Of a DNA stretch of 64,000 nucleotides, positions 12,291 to 23,800 are shown in pieces. Below the pieces are notes generated by a model. The model was not told the origin of the DNA, ran no database searches, and saw nothing but the letters and a program-made list of their open reading frames with translations. The stretch is from Antrodiella citrinella. Lineage: Eukaryota; Basidiomycota; Agaricomycetes; Polyporales; Steccherinaceae. Position numbers and translations under genes: made by a program. Location: assembly GCA_004802725.1 (NCBI GenBank), contig SGPM01000131.1, forward strand, positions 1 to 64,000, in the 5' to 3' direction. Position 1 is the stretch's first letter. Each line of letters opens with the position of its first letter.

Positions 12291-12793
12291 AAGTAATATA
12301 CGGATATTTACATCTCCCATTCTCCCTTTGGTCCACCATTCACGATCTTGTCCATATTCCGTTTGTTTGTGTTCACGAAGTACAATATGATAATACGGAA
12401 TTATTCTGTCACATCCTCACAATTCAGACTGTTCTTTCAGAGTCGTAAAGCGCATGATAATTCGTAACTAATCTAATACGATCGTAATATGGTCCGGAGC
12501 CATGACGTGAAGGTGGGACACTGCGCTGGGCAGACCCTTGGAGGAGTGGGTAGGATATCGAGAATACTGGACGACGGGAACCCAACTGGATGATACTTAT
12601 ACAGCACGAACAGGAACCCATTCTACAGCGACGATAGCGATAATAGCTGCAAGCCTGAGCGGACGGCAACATATGTCCGACGCTCAGCGAAGACACCATT
12701 CTTTGTGCGCGAAATTTGGCACAAGAAAACGTACAGTCCAGCGCCGCCACAGTAGCAACGGAAGGACTACGTGGAGGATGGTGCCTTCGCGCG
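12291..12793. other. Convergent intergenic region
   Basis: About 500 bases between the stops of the dynamin gene and the BCS1-like gene. It holds the two 3' ends. No gene is supported; a 171-codon minus-strand frame here has no family features. Confidence 0.5.
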
Positions 12794-15700
12794 TCAAACA
12801 TTCGGGTCGGGAGGGTGCCCCTTGACAGCAACCCACGTCTCATTGCCTCCGGTGGCAGCGACCTTCTCGGCAGGAGCAGCTTCGTCTTCGCCCTCCTTCT
12901 CAGGGCTCTCTTCTTCGGAGGTGACGCTCTCCTCGCCATCGGCGTCCGCGCCGGTGCTCTCTGACTCCGAGCTTGAAGGGGTAGATTCAGAGGATTCAGG
13001 GATGACGGGCTCAGTAGGAGTAGCGACCACGGTGGTAGTCTTGACGCGCGACCTCTTCACTTTGACTGGGGCCTCCTAAAGGTTGAGAAGGAATTGGATC
13101 GGGTATTCGAGACGCCACATTGCAAGATCTCTTACCTCCTTAGCTTTGTCCTGTTTGAAATTCAATAACGTCAGATCATGCAATGAAACTAGTAATCGAA
13201 TGCCTCGCCTTCTCCTCCTGTTCTTTCTTCTCCTTTTCCTCTTTCTGCGATCACATGTGAGTCAGGGTCACAAGATTGTCTTCAAGGGTCCCCGACTTAC
13301 CTCTTTCTTCGCTGTCTCTTCAGCCTATTCAGAGTATTCAGTCAGTACTACGTCATGGGGCATTGACGGCTCGCTTACCTCTTTCTTCTCCTTTGCTTCG
13401 CGCTGTTTATGACGTAAAGAGGTTAATCACCGTATACCGGACACTTATTGACGTAACCCAGTAGGGTCCTTACCTCTTCCTTTTCTTTCTTCAGCCTCGC
13501 GCGCGTCTCGCGTTCCTGTACGATCCTACAACGTTTATTATTGAAAAGATTGCGCTTTGAAATGAGGTAGAGGAGTGATTGGCGTACCATGCTTGCACCT
13601 CGTCTACACACTCCTTAGGGCGAGTCTTATTCTTCAAAAGATAGCCCTGGAGAGAGGCAACCTGGCGTGGCAGTCGACCTTAGTTTTCGAATCAAAACGT
13701 GCTGAATGCGAAAGCACTCACGCTAAACTCATCGTCGGGAATAGCATCTCCGAAGCGTTTTGCAAGCGATGCAATCTCCTCGTCGGACAAGGACGGCGTA
13801 AGGACAGCGTTCCGCTTGCGCTTGGGAACCGCCAGGTTCTCCTGAGAGGTGGGGTCCTTAGGATCCACCGTTGCCGACGGCGGCGGAGTGGTCGAAGAGG
13901 CTGCTTGCTGAGGGCCTGTGGGTTTAGAGGGGAAGAAGCATCTGAAGATGCCTTCTGCTTGCCATTTCGTGGCATTCTTGAAGTTCACCCACACGTCCAT
14001 GCGGCCCGGACGACTGAGCGCGGGATCCAGTCGCTCAATGTGGTTCGTGGTAGCAAACAGGAGACTAATGACGGACACACTAAGTTGAGTGAGCAAGACA
14101 AAATGCAAGAAATACCCACCGTCCTTCCGCCGCCGCAACACCATCCAGGGAGTTGAGCAGCCCGCTGAGACTCAGGGTAGAGCCATCGTTGTTCTCTTCC
14201 TTGTTCTTGGCGCTGGAGGTCGACGACGAAGTGGAAGTGGATGAGCTACCGGTTGGAGCACCTGTTGACTTTTCATCACGAGATATGCCTCGTGTAAAAG
14301 CAGCATCCAAATCTTCCAGAAGCAAGATACATCTGTCGGGATTTATCAGCGACGGGACCAAGACGAGCGAGTATGGGAATATCCCACCTAGACGGCACAT
14401 TGCCCATAAGGTTGGCTAAAGTATTGTCGCTCATCCTGTGGCAGGGTGGTGTTAATTCTAACGGTGCATGACATAGCGTGTGAATATGCACGTACCCTTT
14501 GGAAGACAAACTGACGACGTAGATGTCAAGCCCAAGCTCGCCGGCCAGGCTATGGATCAATGATGTTTTGCCACTGAAGGACATATGTCAAATCCAGGAC
14601 AGGAGGAAATCAGAGTTCCTTACCTTCCGGGCACGCCGTGTAGCAAATATCCTCGGCGGAATGGGATACCTATGTCACATTGAGTTCACAATGAACAATA
14701 GGAAGGTTCAGAAATCTGATTTACCTCGCTCGGCATACCTGCAGAGACAAGCAAAGCATCAGACACGGTTTAGGACCTCAAAACTAGTGGAGACTACACA
14801 CCAATCCTCGGAGCACAAGAAGTCCTTGCAATCAGCTAGAATCATGTCTTTCACCCCGGGCTCTAGAACAATAGAACTCATAGGACGCTTGTGCCTAGCG
14901 CCATTCCACCTCCAGCAACCATAAGTGCTGTCGATTGTTAGAGCGACCATAAAGCTCATCAGACAAATGCAACTCACGTGTCAGCCATGAAAATGTGTAC
15001 ACGATGCTCAGCATCTTTCTCGTAATCACGTTTGGCTTCCAAAACCAATCTCTTGAGGATGTCATTGTTGCGCGCTACAACACTGATGTGACTGTTCAGC
15101 GGGGCGAACAGCTTAAGTGCATCGCGACTTACCTAATCTTGAGTTCCCCACATGAACCATAATCCTGGAAACGCTTGGTTCGTGTTATCTGTGAGCAACG
15201 AAGTCGCATCAGAAGGCCGAAACAATATGAAGATAGAAATCAGAATACAAACCCGAAGCCAGTGACCTCTATAGTAAATGGTATGGGTAGTATCTATTGT
15301 ACGTGATTGAAGTAAGCAAGCTGACGTCACTGAGCCCATTAAAATGTACTTACCAACACTGGGGATGATGGCGACTTCATGTGCGCCGCTTTGAGTGAGA
15401 CAACGCCCGGGTAAACTGTTTACATGGGGGACATACCTTTACGCTTCCGACGACCAGTGCTGATTTCCTCCGTTTCCTCCTCCTCCTCCTCGTCCAGGTC
15501 CCCGCTCGTTGACTGCGTGAGACCATGGCGAGACACCGAGCGAGTAGTGATGTCAAACTCCCGGCTCCTACCCCACGCCGGTTGCTATAAAAATATCATG
15601 AGCTCGAGACGAACATAATGTATTAGGGGTGCAGCATACCTTCGACAACCAGTGCATCAGCCAGTCATACGGGTAGTCCTCTTGACTGAAGTGGGCAGTG

Positions 15701-15970
15701 AGGAAGAAAGCTGTAGCAGATGACTCAGTCCGACGTATTAGGAGGTATTGCCTCTCTGCAGGACTCACAGTCCACGAAACCAGTCCATGCAGACACAGAT
15801 GCTCGTCTAGCTGTCTCAACAGTCCCTCCAATGACCACCAGTTTCTGAACAACGAGGTCGTGGCGTAAGCTTTGGGACACATCGAAACCATTGAGGATGC
15901 TTACCAGAGTATCCTGTATAGGACCAGCGCTGTTAGTGAGCGGAGACAACAAACTTTTAAGGGCCTCCAT
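12794..15970 (-). CDS. BCS1-like AAA ATPase with an acidic/lysine-rich tail
   Basis: At least 21 exons, all in phase: 15970-15769 (optional 60 nt intron 15904-15845), 15710-15640, 15584-15437, 15374-15354, 15293-15253, 15188-15133, 15082-14978, 14927-14802, 14738-14725, 14669-14624, 14573-14496, 14435-14388, 14332-14120, 14064-13722, 13661-13588, 13525-13474, 13402-13379, 13324-13301, 13244-13209, 13150-13136, 13075-12794; about 650-670 residues. A BCS1 N-terminal-type region (YYRGHWLRI, ARNNDILKRLVLEAK, YGCWRW) leads to the AAA module: ERGIPFRRGYLLHG, P-loop GVPGSGKTS, Walker B CILLLEDLDAAF, FATTNHIERLDPALSRPGR. A Ser/Thr-rich insert follows Walker B. The tail is Glu/Lys-rich and partly built from tiny exons. 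BCS1 inserts the Rieske protein into complex III; fungal paralogues like this one are of unknown function. One intron (from 13208) looks GC-AG. Confidence 0.92.
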
Positions 15971-16145
15971 TGTGTAACCGAAAGTTACAGTGGGGGAAGA
16001 GGGAGAGAGAGTCGTCGGACCACCGACTGCGTCTGGGGATTTATAGCCTAGGCCTCGTGTTGGGCAGTGAACGGGTATGCGCATTCGCTTTCTGGTCTAC
16101 GCGCTTGGGGGCCGGCTAACGGGTCGAGCTCAGATCGTCCCTGCA

Positions 16146-16159
16146 CGATACTAGTATCG
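16146..16159. repeat. 14-nt perfect palindrome
   Basis: The sequence cgatactagtatcg equals its own reverse complement. It lies about 180 bases upstream of the BCS1-like start, inside a looser gcac...gtgc frame, so a dimeric regulator site is conceivable. No function is shown. Confidence 0.4.
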
Positions 16160-16258
16160 GGCGTGCGAGCTTGTCATTACGCAACTTCGGAATTGTTGAG
16201 TCTACGTGACGAACTGAAACAACAGAAGATCCATCACGACCGCAGAACAACGTTTACA

Positions 16259-16280
16259 GAAGGTATTATGAAATACCTTC
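16259..16280. repeat. Small hairpin: 9-bp stem, 4-nt loop
   Basis: Bases 16259-16267 pair with 16272-16280 around the loop atga. A second hairpin, 8-bp stem and 2-nt loop, follows at 16329-16346. Their closeness is the only unusual point. Confidence 0.4.
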
Positions 16281-18886
16281 GAAAGACAAAACGACTGAGC
16301 CACTGCAGCGATGACACGTACTCTGGGAACAACAAGAGCTTGTTGTAGGACTCTGTATCGGAAAAACGGAGTAACGGAGACTGAACACACCATCAGTACG
16401 CCGGGAGATATTCTACCATATACGGTAAACTTACGGCCTAGCTTGTGCCTTCCGCCGCCTGTGTGATTGATCTGAACTCGTGACAATTAGATCTCAAACA
16501 CCTTCAGAGGCCCACAATGTGCGTTACTGAGGCGCAACACCCGGAGATGGTAATCAGTTATTAGATAGCATTCTGAGTCACCTGAGCCAAAGGGCGCATA
16601 GCGCAGGCTGTGAACCTGCGGACTTGAAAACCGAGTCGGTGGCTGCGTAACCTGAGAAGAAATGGTCAACCTGGTCGGAAATCTCGGGATCGCCAACGTG
16701 CATTCCAACCGAACGCCGCCGAAAGTGCAGGCTCGTTCAATCCAAAAGTCGTGGTTCCGACTGCTCGCGCGCATCATACACAACTTTAGGAGTCGGATTT
16801 GAAGTCGCCTCACTAGGTCGAAGCGTGCTGAGCACTGCCCGTAGACTGAGTCATCGAGTACCAAACCTAGTCAAACTTCGTCAACAATTCCAACTCAGTT
16901 GAGTAAGATACCGACCGTCCATCAGCGTGTGCTCAGGTGCTGCACACCACGAGAACCTCGAGGGCTACGTCAAGAGTCTCAGAGAACGTAATTGACCTGA
17001 GTTTGAAAGCGTCGCCGGATTCGTGGGTCACTGTGCGCATGCTCGTAGGTGAACCGACTTCGAACCGGTCCGTGGGCTTTACATGAGGCCACAGGGACAA
17101 AATGTTCCCAAAAAACTTCCAGTGAAAGGAAATCAACTGGCTAGACACGCGGCTGGCATGAGAGCTTCACAGGAATCACGAAAGATGCACAGACATTTAA
17201 TGTATCTGCCCGTCCGCAAGGAAACTCCGCAGGCGGGTGGTTTGCAATATGCACGCAAGTGCATCTGTCGGTCTCACCTGATAAAGTATCCTAGGACAAG
17301 GGGCGCACGACAATTACTAGAAAATACACAAGGAACGACATCTGACGTGCACCTACTGATTGAAGACTACAGCATCTCCTGCAATACACCACCTTGCTGT
17401 ACTGGTCGAGACTTCACACCGTAACACGGGACCACAGTCTTTGGATTGAACGAAGGCTAGACCAAGGCGCCTGTATCAACTGAAAGCAGCCGATCAGGCC
17501 ATGCTGGGCTCACATTCCAAGGGATCTGCGATATCATGGGTCGTCTTCGACTTCAGCAAAGCTAGAAGACATTCCGGAAGTAGCAATATGGGCCGGACCA
17601 TATGAGTCTTCAATCCAATCTGGAGGATCATAGCCTCACGATTGAAATGGGCCGAAGGCGAGGAAAGGCGGAGAGTAAAGACAGGCGCTTTCAAGGAATG
17701 AGGGCACTGCCAGGTAGTGATTAGGGACTGATACGATCGCCCAAAACTGTCTCTGTCGCGCTCAGAGCCACGATTTCCAACAACGAGCAGCCCTTGGTCG
17801 TATCCGATAGTGGGAGATCTTCAAGGATTGCAAGATATCGGAGGACGAGCGCAAGTGGCGCAAACAACGCGAGGTGGCGTAGCGTGAAGCGTGAAGCATG
17901 GAGAGGAAGTAGTTCCGTCTTGTTATTCCAGAAAGCTGCGAAGTGATCACTGAAGGGGTACGTTGTACGACAGAGTCAAGGCCAGATCCTCGATCTAAAT
18001 AGAACCAAGTAAGCCAGCGTCATTGCGAATACCCCTCGAGGAGGAACGTATACCCGCAAGCACATGGTTACAATACAGAAACCCAGAAACGAGGTTGAGA
18101 CGACTCACCATGCGAGATATAGGTGTTCGACTGACACCCTCCGACGCATACCCACATGAAAGTGGACACACAAGCTACAACAACTCAGCCTTTGAGTTGC
18201 TGGCATATTGGTTACGTAGCGTCCATACTACACGATTGTCGCTATTTACTGATTGAGATTGCGATTGGCTTGAGGTCTGGAACTCACCTGTTTGTCGACC
18301 AGCCACTGATAACAAGATCAGCTGGATTTATCAGAACCTAATACAAGTGCCACTGGCGTGTGGTCAACATTTCTTGCCCGCGCGCTCAACACCGTATGTT
18401 GCCCTGAAACGTGCCCCCAGCCTTCGAAAGGGCGACCCGATTCACCCTATATCGGAAACAATCAGTCATGGGTAATGGATCAAACTACGCACTGGTTGTG
18501 ATGCAAGAATGAACTTCCTAACGGGCGTGAAAGGGTTCAGTGCATCACGACATATTTCACGACTCAGTGTGGATGTGCTTCCGCTACGAGTAGCTGCGTG
18601 CTTCTGAGACGAGAGCCGATTGCTGGCGATTGGTCGTGTGGCAAAACCCAGATATCATAAGCGGAAGAAGCACAGAATCATGTTGCCTACAATGAATGCA
18701 CAGGTACGTTCGAATCCGCACCGAATTGGCCGGTCTCGGATGTGTTATTGTACTCCGGGAGCACTAAAGGTAGGGACAAGAACATTGGCAAACATTGCGC
18801 AACCTTCGAGGTGGCCAGCCACCTAGAAAACATCAGTATCAGTTGATCGTTCTTGAGGAAGGAAGAAACCCATACCAGAATGACCC

Positions 18887-19694
18887 TCAATCTCGTCTCA
18901 GTAGATCTCCCATCTCCATTTCGTCAGCTTCGTTGCTTGTCACAACGGCAAGTCCTTCTGACATCTCTCTCTTGACGCAGAGTTGCTCGGCAGCCACGAC
19001 CATGAGGCCCATACTCGCTATCATGACCGCCCAAAAGAACCAAGACGTTGGTAGGGCACCAGCATAGTAGCTCGTGAGCACTAGGTGATTGAAGAGAAGG
19101 GTCAAGGAGAAGTCTAGAACCATCCTTGGCCTCCGTATAAGCGTATACAGGTAGTAGACGCTAGAGGACAATGAATCCATCACTAAGTACTTTGCCACAA
19201 GGATGGTGAAATAATGAGCTCACTCTGCTGCAGACGCGGCTATCCAACATCCCGCAATGATCCAACCACGGACGGGATCTATCCGTCCATCCCAGTAGCT
19301 TGAGTCAGACGCGACTTTCTTTCCACCACTCCAAACAATGCGAAGGGCACGCCATGGGTCTTCTCCCGGCTTTGAGGGTACAGTTGGCCAGCCCGCCATT
19401 AGTCGCCAATCCATGACCATTCCTGCAAGAACTAGTGTTAGGTTCGATTGACTTTCCGACATTGCATTGCATACCAACATTCGCGGCACCACCCTCAAAT
19501 TCTAGCGAACTTCGATCAGCAAACATAGCAAGTATTGGGGGCATAATGATAGCAAGAGTCAAGTAGTGCAATGTTTGCATGGAAACTATCTAGTGAACAT
19601 AAGATTGCGCGCTGTAAACAGCCAGGACATATGGACTTACTTGTGAAATTATGAGCACAGGATCCCAAGTATGTGTTGCCGTTGCCTTTGCCAT
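18887..19694 (-). CDS. sys1: SYS1-type Golgi membrane protein
   Basis: Four exons: 19694-19641, 19589-19475, 19422-19224, 19160-18887; 213 residues, close to yeast Sys1. Family signatures are clear: WDPVLIISQIVSMQTLHYL at the start, then GMVMDWRLMAG, then YTLIRRPRMVLDFSLTL and TSYYAGALPTSWFFW. Four hydrophobic segments fit the known four-helix topology. Sys1 sits in the trans-Golgi membrane and recruits the Arl3 GTPase, which brings in Arl1 and golgins, so it acts in Golgi-endosome traffic. The tail after the last helix is acidic (EADEMEMGD). The gene is divergent from the dipeptidyl aminopeptidase gene, with only 298 bases between the starts. Confidence 0.95.
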
Positions 19695-19992
19695 CGTGTA
19701 TGGTAGTTACAAAAGATTGGACTTCGCGGCGTCGGGACCACTGTGACAGTGGAGGGCAAGGTGTTTGGGCGCTTTATGTTGCGGATTCAGAACTTGTTAT
19801 AGGCATTACAATCGTTTCTTATCCGGTTTATATTAAGATAAGAAAGCCACGTTTAATCACCAATTAACCGGCGTGGGCAGTCCGGCAGTCCAGTCCCTCC
19901 TCCTCCTCCTCCTCCTCCTCCTTTATCTTTCCCAACCACAGAACGAAGCCTTCACCGATACAAGAGGTCGTGTGTTGGCATCTTGGTTGACG
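19695..19992. promoter_or_regulatory. Divergent promoter, SYS1 / dipeptidyl aminopeptidase
   Basis: 298 bases separate the two start codons on opposite strands, so both promoters must lie here. The most striking element is a (CCT)9 run at 19896-19922 on the plus strand, about 70 bases before the peptidase ATG, probably in or near its 5' leader. Confidence 0.6.
19896..19922 (+). repeat. (CCT)9 microsatellite
   Basis: Nine uninterrupted CCT units in the divergent promoter. Pyrimidine-rich tracts are common near fungal transcription starts, and trinucleotide runs of this length often vary between strains. Confidence 0.9.
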
Positions 19993-22900
19993 ATGCACCC
20001 CGCGGAATACTCGACTGTTCCGCAGGACAGGGACGATGTATTCTCCCCGTCTGTAGAAGGTGCTCTTAAGCCGGAAGCATATTACGGAGAAGGCCCTTTC
20101 GACCCCCCAAGCTCAGATGATGAAGACGAAACCTTGCTTGAAAAGGACATTCGTAGAGGAGCTATTGCGGATGTAGAGGAGACCGGTTTGAGAGTTGGTG
20201 GAGGGTCGAAGGTATGCACGCGAGTACTGGCAGGAATGTATGATAGTCTGACGGCGTCGTAACAGAGGTCATCCGTGCGATGCTTGGTGATATGCCTGTC
20301 GGCACTGGTCACTATTGCTGCAATCATTGGGCTGTTTGCAGCTTTCTCGTATACAGGAACTTCTTACCGGATACGAGGCACAAAGCACATTACTATCGAC
20401 CATGTCTTCAACGGGACATTCGGATCCAGTAAAAGAAGCCTCCGATGGGTCCCTGAAGGTAATTCATACGTCGAGAAATTTGCACGTCGGAGATGATATA
20501 TGTTACGTTCCACAGCGGGCGACGGTGTCTTCGCCACCACCAACGACGGGTTTATTACCCTCGTAGATCTCCAGTCTAACACGAGCACAAACCTCGTGTC
20601 CGTGAATGACATCAAGGATGTAAGTTATCGAAACTGTATCTGGCGGACTTCTTATTGACTGCGGTACTCGTGTAAAGATGGAAGGCAATACCATCGCATT
20701 GAGCACTTGGGAGCTTTCATCCGATATGAAGTACATGTTGATTAAGGCGGACTATACCAAGGCACGATTTCAATACAGGTGTTTGTTTGATTCAGATGTT
20801 GACCTTCTCTCAGCAATGGCGCCACTCAAGTTTTGGGAACTACTACATCCACGACCTGACTACGCAGGCGACCTACCCCCTCATTCCGCCGTCACATCCG
20901 CCAACTACGGTCGTTGCGAAATGGTCGCCTACTGGACAGTCGGTAGCATTCGTGAACTCTAACGATTTGTACATCCTTCCGTCCCCCGCGTGAGTTTAGC
21001 CATCCTTTCATGTCTGAGCGATTAGCTCAATCCACTGCAGGCCTTCGACAACTCCCATACGTGTCACGCATACAGGCAATACATCTGTGTTCAACGGTGT
21101 AACCGATTGGGTTTACGAGGAGGAAGTATACTCCGGTCCATTGGCTCTTTGGTGGTCGCCTAACTCTGAGAAAGTGGCTTTCCTATCCTTCGACGAGACT
21201 GCAGTCGACGAGTTCACCTACCCCGTTTACAATCCTACCGATGACTCGCACACCGTGGTCCCGTATCCGGACCATGTCACAATGAAGTATCCAAAACCAG
21301 GCTACAACAACCCTCTTGTGTCAGTCCACATATTTGAGGTGGATAGATACAACAGCGACCTCACGACTCAACCGAACGCCAATGCCACTGTTGTTGTAGA
21401 GCAGTCCACGGTAGACTTGGATTGGGAAGGACGGTACCCACTGGACAACAGCGTCATCGCGGAGGTGGCTTGGGTCGGTAATACGACACTGCTTGTGAAG
21501 GAGGTTACCCGTGCCGCACACAATGGTAGTGTTGTACTATTCGACCTCCAGACTGGCGCAACGAACATTGGCACGGTTGTCCGTAAACTAGGAAAATTAG
21601 GAGAACAAGGAGATGACGGATGGATCGATTCGGTAAATGTGTAAGCGTTTCCGTACACGTAGATGCTCACGGTAAATTGTGCAGGCTCAAGCAGTCTATC
21701 CATTGCCGTCGAATGCGCTGGTGTTCAGTGACTCTGGTTATCTCGACATCGTTCCTTCCAAAGATGGATACAACCACGTCGCGCTTTTCAGTCCTGCCAA
21801 CAATGCCACCCCCCATTTCCTCACTTCTGGCGAATGGGAAGTCAGCGGTACGATACTCGGTGTCAATTCAAAGCTGAACGAAGTGTACGTTATTCGCAAA
21901 ACGAGGTAGAACATCATGCTGATGTTGTCTCTGATACAGGTATTTCGAAGCGGCCAACCCGTCCTCAGTGGAGCGCAACATCTTCTCTATCTCGCTTCCG
22001 TCTACTGCTTCTTCAGAGGCCGGACCACTCAAATCCCTTACAGACATATCCACTCCTTCATCATATGGCGCCGATTTCTCGCCCCAAGCTGGCTTCTATG
22101 TTCTCTCATACAACGGACCCAGCGTCCCCTGGCAGAACATCCTTCGGACCGACAACAGCTGTAAGTTCCTGTCGTTGGTTGCGCCCTGTGCAATGACTGA
22201 ATACGTGCCATAGCTTTCAAGTACGTACTGACGGAGAACGCGAGACTCAACGATACTCTGGCTCAGTTTGAGATGCCCACCATTATCCGGGGTACCATAG
22301 AGAGCGATGGCTACGGTGAGCATCCTACATGCCACTGTTCGCTCCTTGTTCTCATCGCTTTGTCTTTCACAGAACTTAACTACAGAGAAATTCGGCCGCC
22401 TCGAATGGACGATTCAGGAAAAACGAAGTATCCCGTACTGTTCCAAGTGTAAGTCCTCCGACCCCAGTTGACTCTCGGCCGTATCTAAACTATTTTACGA
22501 TGCAGCTACGGTGGACCAGGAGCCCAGCTCGTCAATATGAACTACAACATTGACTGGCATTATACCTTGGCATGCGTACAAAAATACATCGTGGTCATCG
22601 TTGATGGTCGTGGTACTGGATTCAAGGGTAGGAAGCTGCGCAATCCTGTCAAGAATAATCTTGGGCACTGGGAGACGATTGATCAAATCAACGCTGCGAA
22701 GTAAGTCCCGACAAGAAATTAGAGGGGCCACTGTTCTGATACAATATCGCAGGTCGTGGGCCGCTAAGGAGTATATAGACAAAAAGCGTATCGGAATCTG
22801 GGGATGGGTGAGCACACTTCGTCGATGTTTTTGAAAATAGTCATTCATCTGTCTATATCATTCATCTGTCTATAGTCCTACGGTGGTTTCATGAGCTCGA

Positions 22901-23451
22901 AAGTCGTCGAGGCGGATGCAGGTGTGCACACCTTAGCTATGGCCGTAGCGGTATGTGCCACGTCTCCTACTACAGAAGCCAATGTTAATACCTTTTTTAG
23001 CCCGTCACAAGCTGGAAACTATATGGTATGTCAAGTATTAATCACAACACATTGCGCTCATTCCAGTCATAGATACCATCTACACCGAGCGTTACATGGA
23101 CCTACCTCAACTCAATCCTGACGGCTACGTGACTGCATCCATCTCCAACGTCACCGCGTTCCACAACTTCAACTACCTGCTCGCGCACGGCAGCGGTGAC
23201 GACAACGTCCACTTTGCGAACTCGGCCCATCTGTTGGATATGTTCACGCAGGAGAAGGTCAGAGGTTTCAGATTCAGAATGTTTACTGACAGGTGAGTGT
23301 TTCATGGCCGTCGGTTTTGGATGTGTCTGATCCTTCGTGTTGTAGTGACCACTCGATAACTCGCCGAGGAGGTCAAGCAGAAGTATACCAATTCTTGAAC
23401 GACTTCTTGGTTGAGAAGTGGGGCAAGGGCGGGATGCACAGACAATGGTAA
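19993..23451 (+). CDS. Dipeptidyl aminopeptidase, type II membrane protein (family S9B)
   Basis: Sixteen exons: 19993-20211, 20266-20458, 20516-20619, 20678-20761, 20814-20989, 21041-21632, 21685-21884, 21940-22160, 22214-22315, 22373-22448, 22506-22700, 22753-22807, 22876-22950, 23001-23025, 23073-23292, 23346-23451; 880 residues. An acidic cytosolic N-terminus precedes one membrane segment (VICLSALVTIAAIIGLFAAF), then a beta-propeller region (KQWRHSSFGNYYIHDL) and an alpha/beta hydrolase domain. Catalytic residues: Ser in GWSYGGFMSS, Asp in GSGDDNVHF, His in SDHSI. Known role: removal of X-Pro/X-Ala dipeptides in the vacuole or late Golgi (Dap2/Ste13 type); which of the two cannot be told. 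The intron at 20762-20813 must use a GC donor to keep the conserved QWRHSSFG frame. Confidence 0.95.
22841..22874 (+). repeat. 17-nt perfect tandem duplication at an intron 3' end
   Basis: The unit tcattcatctgtctata occurs twice without a gap (22841-22857, 22858-22874). The second copy runs straight into the acceptor AG used before the exon that carries the catalytic serine. The duplication lies entirely in the intron. Confidence 0.9.
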
Positions 23452-23800
23452 CTTATACTTATACCCATATTATTCTTGTTGCTTTGCTCGCAATGAACTT
23501 TGCATTCTTGAACCTGCATAAGCTTGAACTGTCATGACGGCCCAGGCTTCCACGAAATTTAGAATAGAAATGATCTAGATGGATTGTGATGTTGATTTGT
23601 GCCTGGGTTGTCATTAGCGACGGTCGGAAACTCCTGCTCTGTTGACGCCGACGACCTTTCACTTTCTTCTCATTGTCGAGGTCTCTCATTGTTGTTCGTC
23701 TTGTGGTGTATCCTCAGTCTGGTTTCTCTGAGCATCTGCTCTATCACTCTCTTTTCTTCCGACACTCTTTTCTCCTAATAATCGTTGAAGAAACCCCAAG
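23452..23800. other. Intergenic stretch
   Basis: About 350 bases holding the 3' end of the peptidase gene and the promoter of the next gene, with a pyrimidine-rich second half. No gene is seen. Confidence 0.5.

Larger units (their letters stand above)
15971..18886. other. Long gene-free region
   Basis: About 2.9 kb, the longest stretch without a supportable gene. Open frames are short and overlap on both strands, with no recognisable transposase, reverse transcriptase, integrase or terminal repeats. The first part is the promoter of the BCS1-like gene. Small perfect inverted repeats are present at 16146-16159, 16259-16280 and 16329-16346. A decayed transposon is possible but not shown. Confidence 0.5.

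Noticed and set aside
12424..12939. 171-codon minus-strand frame overlapping the end of the BCS1-like gene
   Set aside because: It overlaps the better-supported acidic final exon in another frame and has no features.
16599..16618. Hairpin with a 7-base loop that reads like an anticodon arm (GTG)
   Set aside because: The flanks do not form the other arms of a tRNA; the stem alone is not enough.
17036..17066. tRNA-like T arm on the minus strand (accgg, loop ttcgaag, tcggt)
   Set aside because: No matching acceptor stem, D arm or anticodon arm at the right distance; probably chance.
15971..18886. Transposon or retroelement
   Set aside because: Looked for reverse transcriptase, integrase or transposase motifs and for terminal repeats; none could be recognised by eye.
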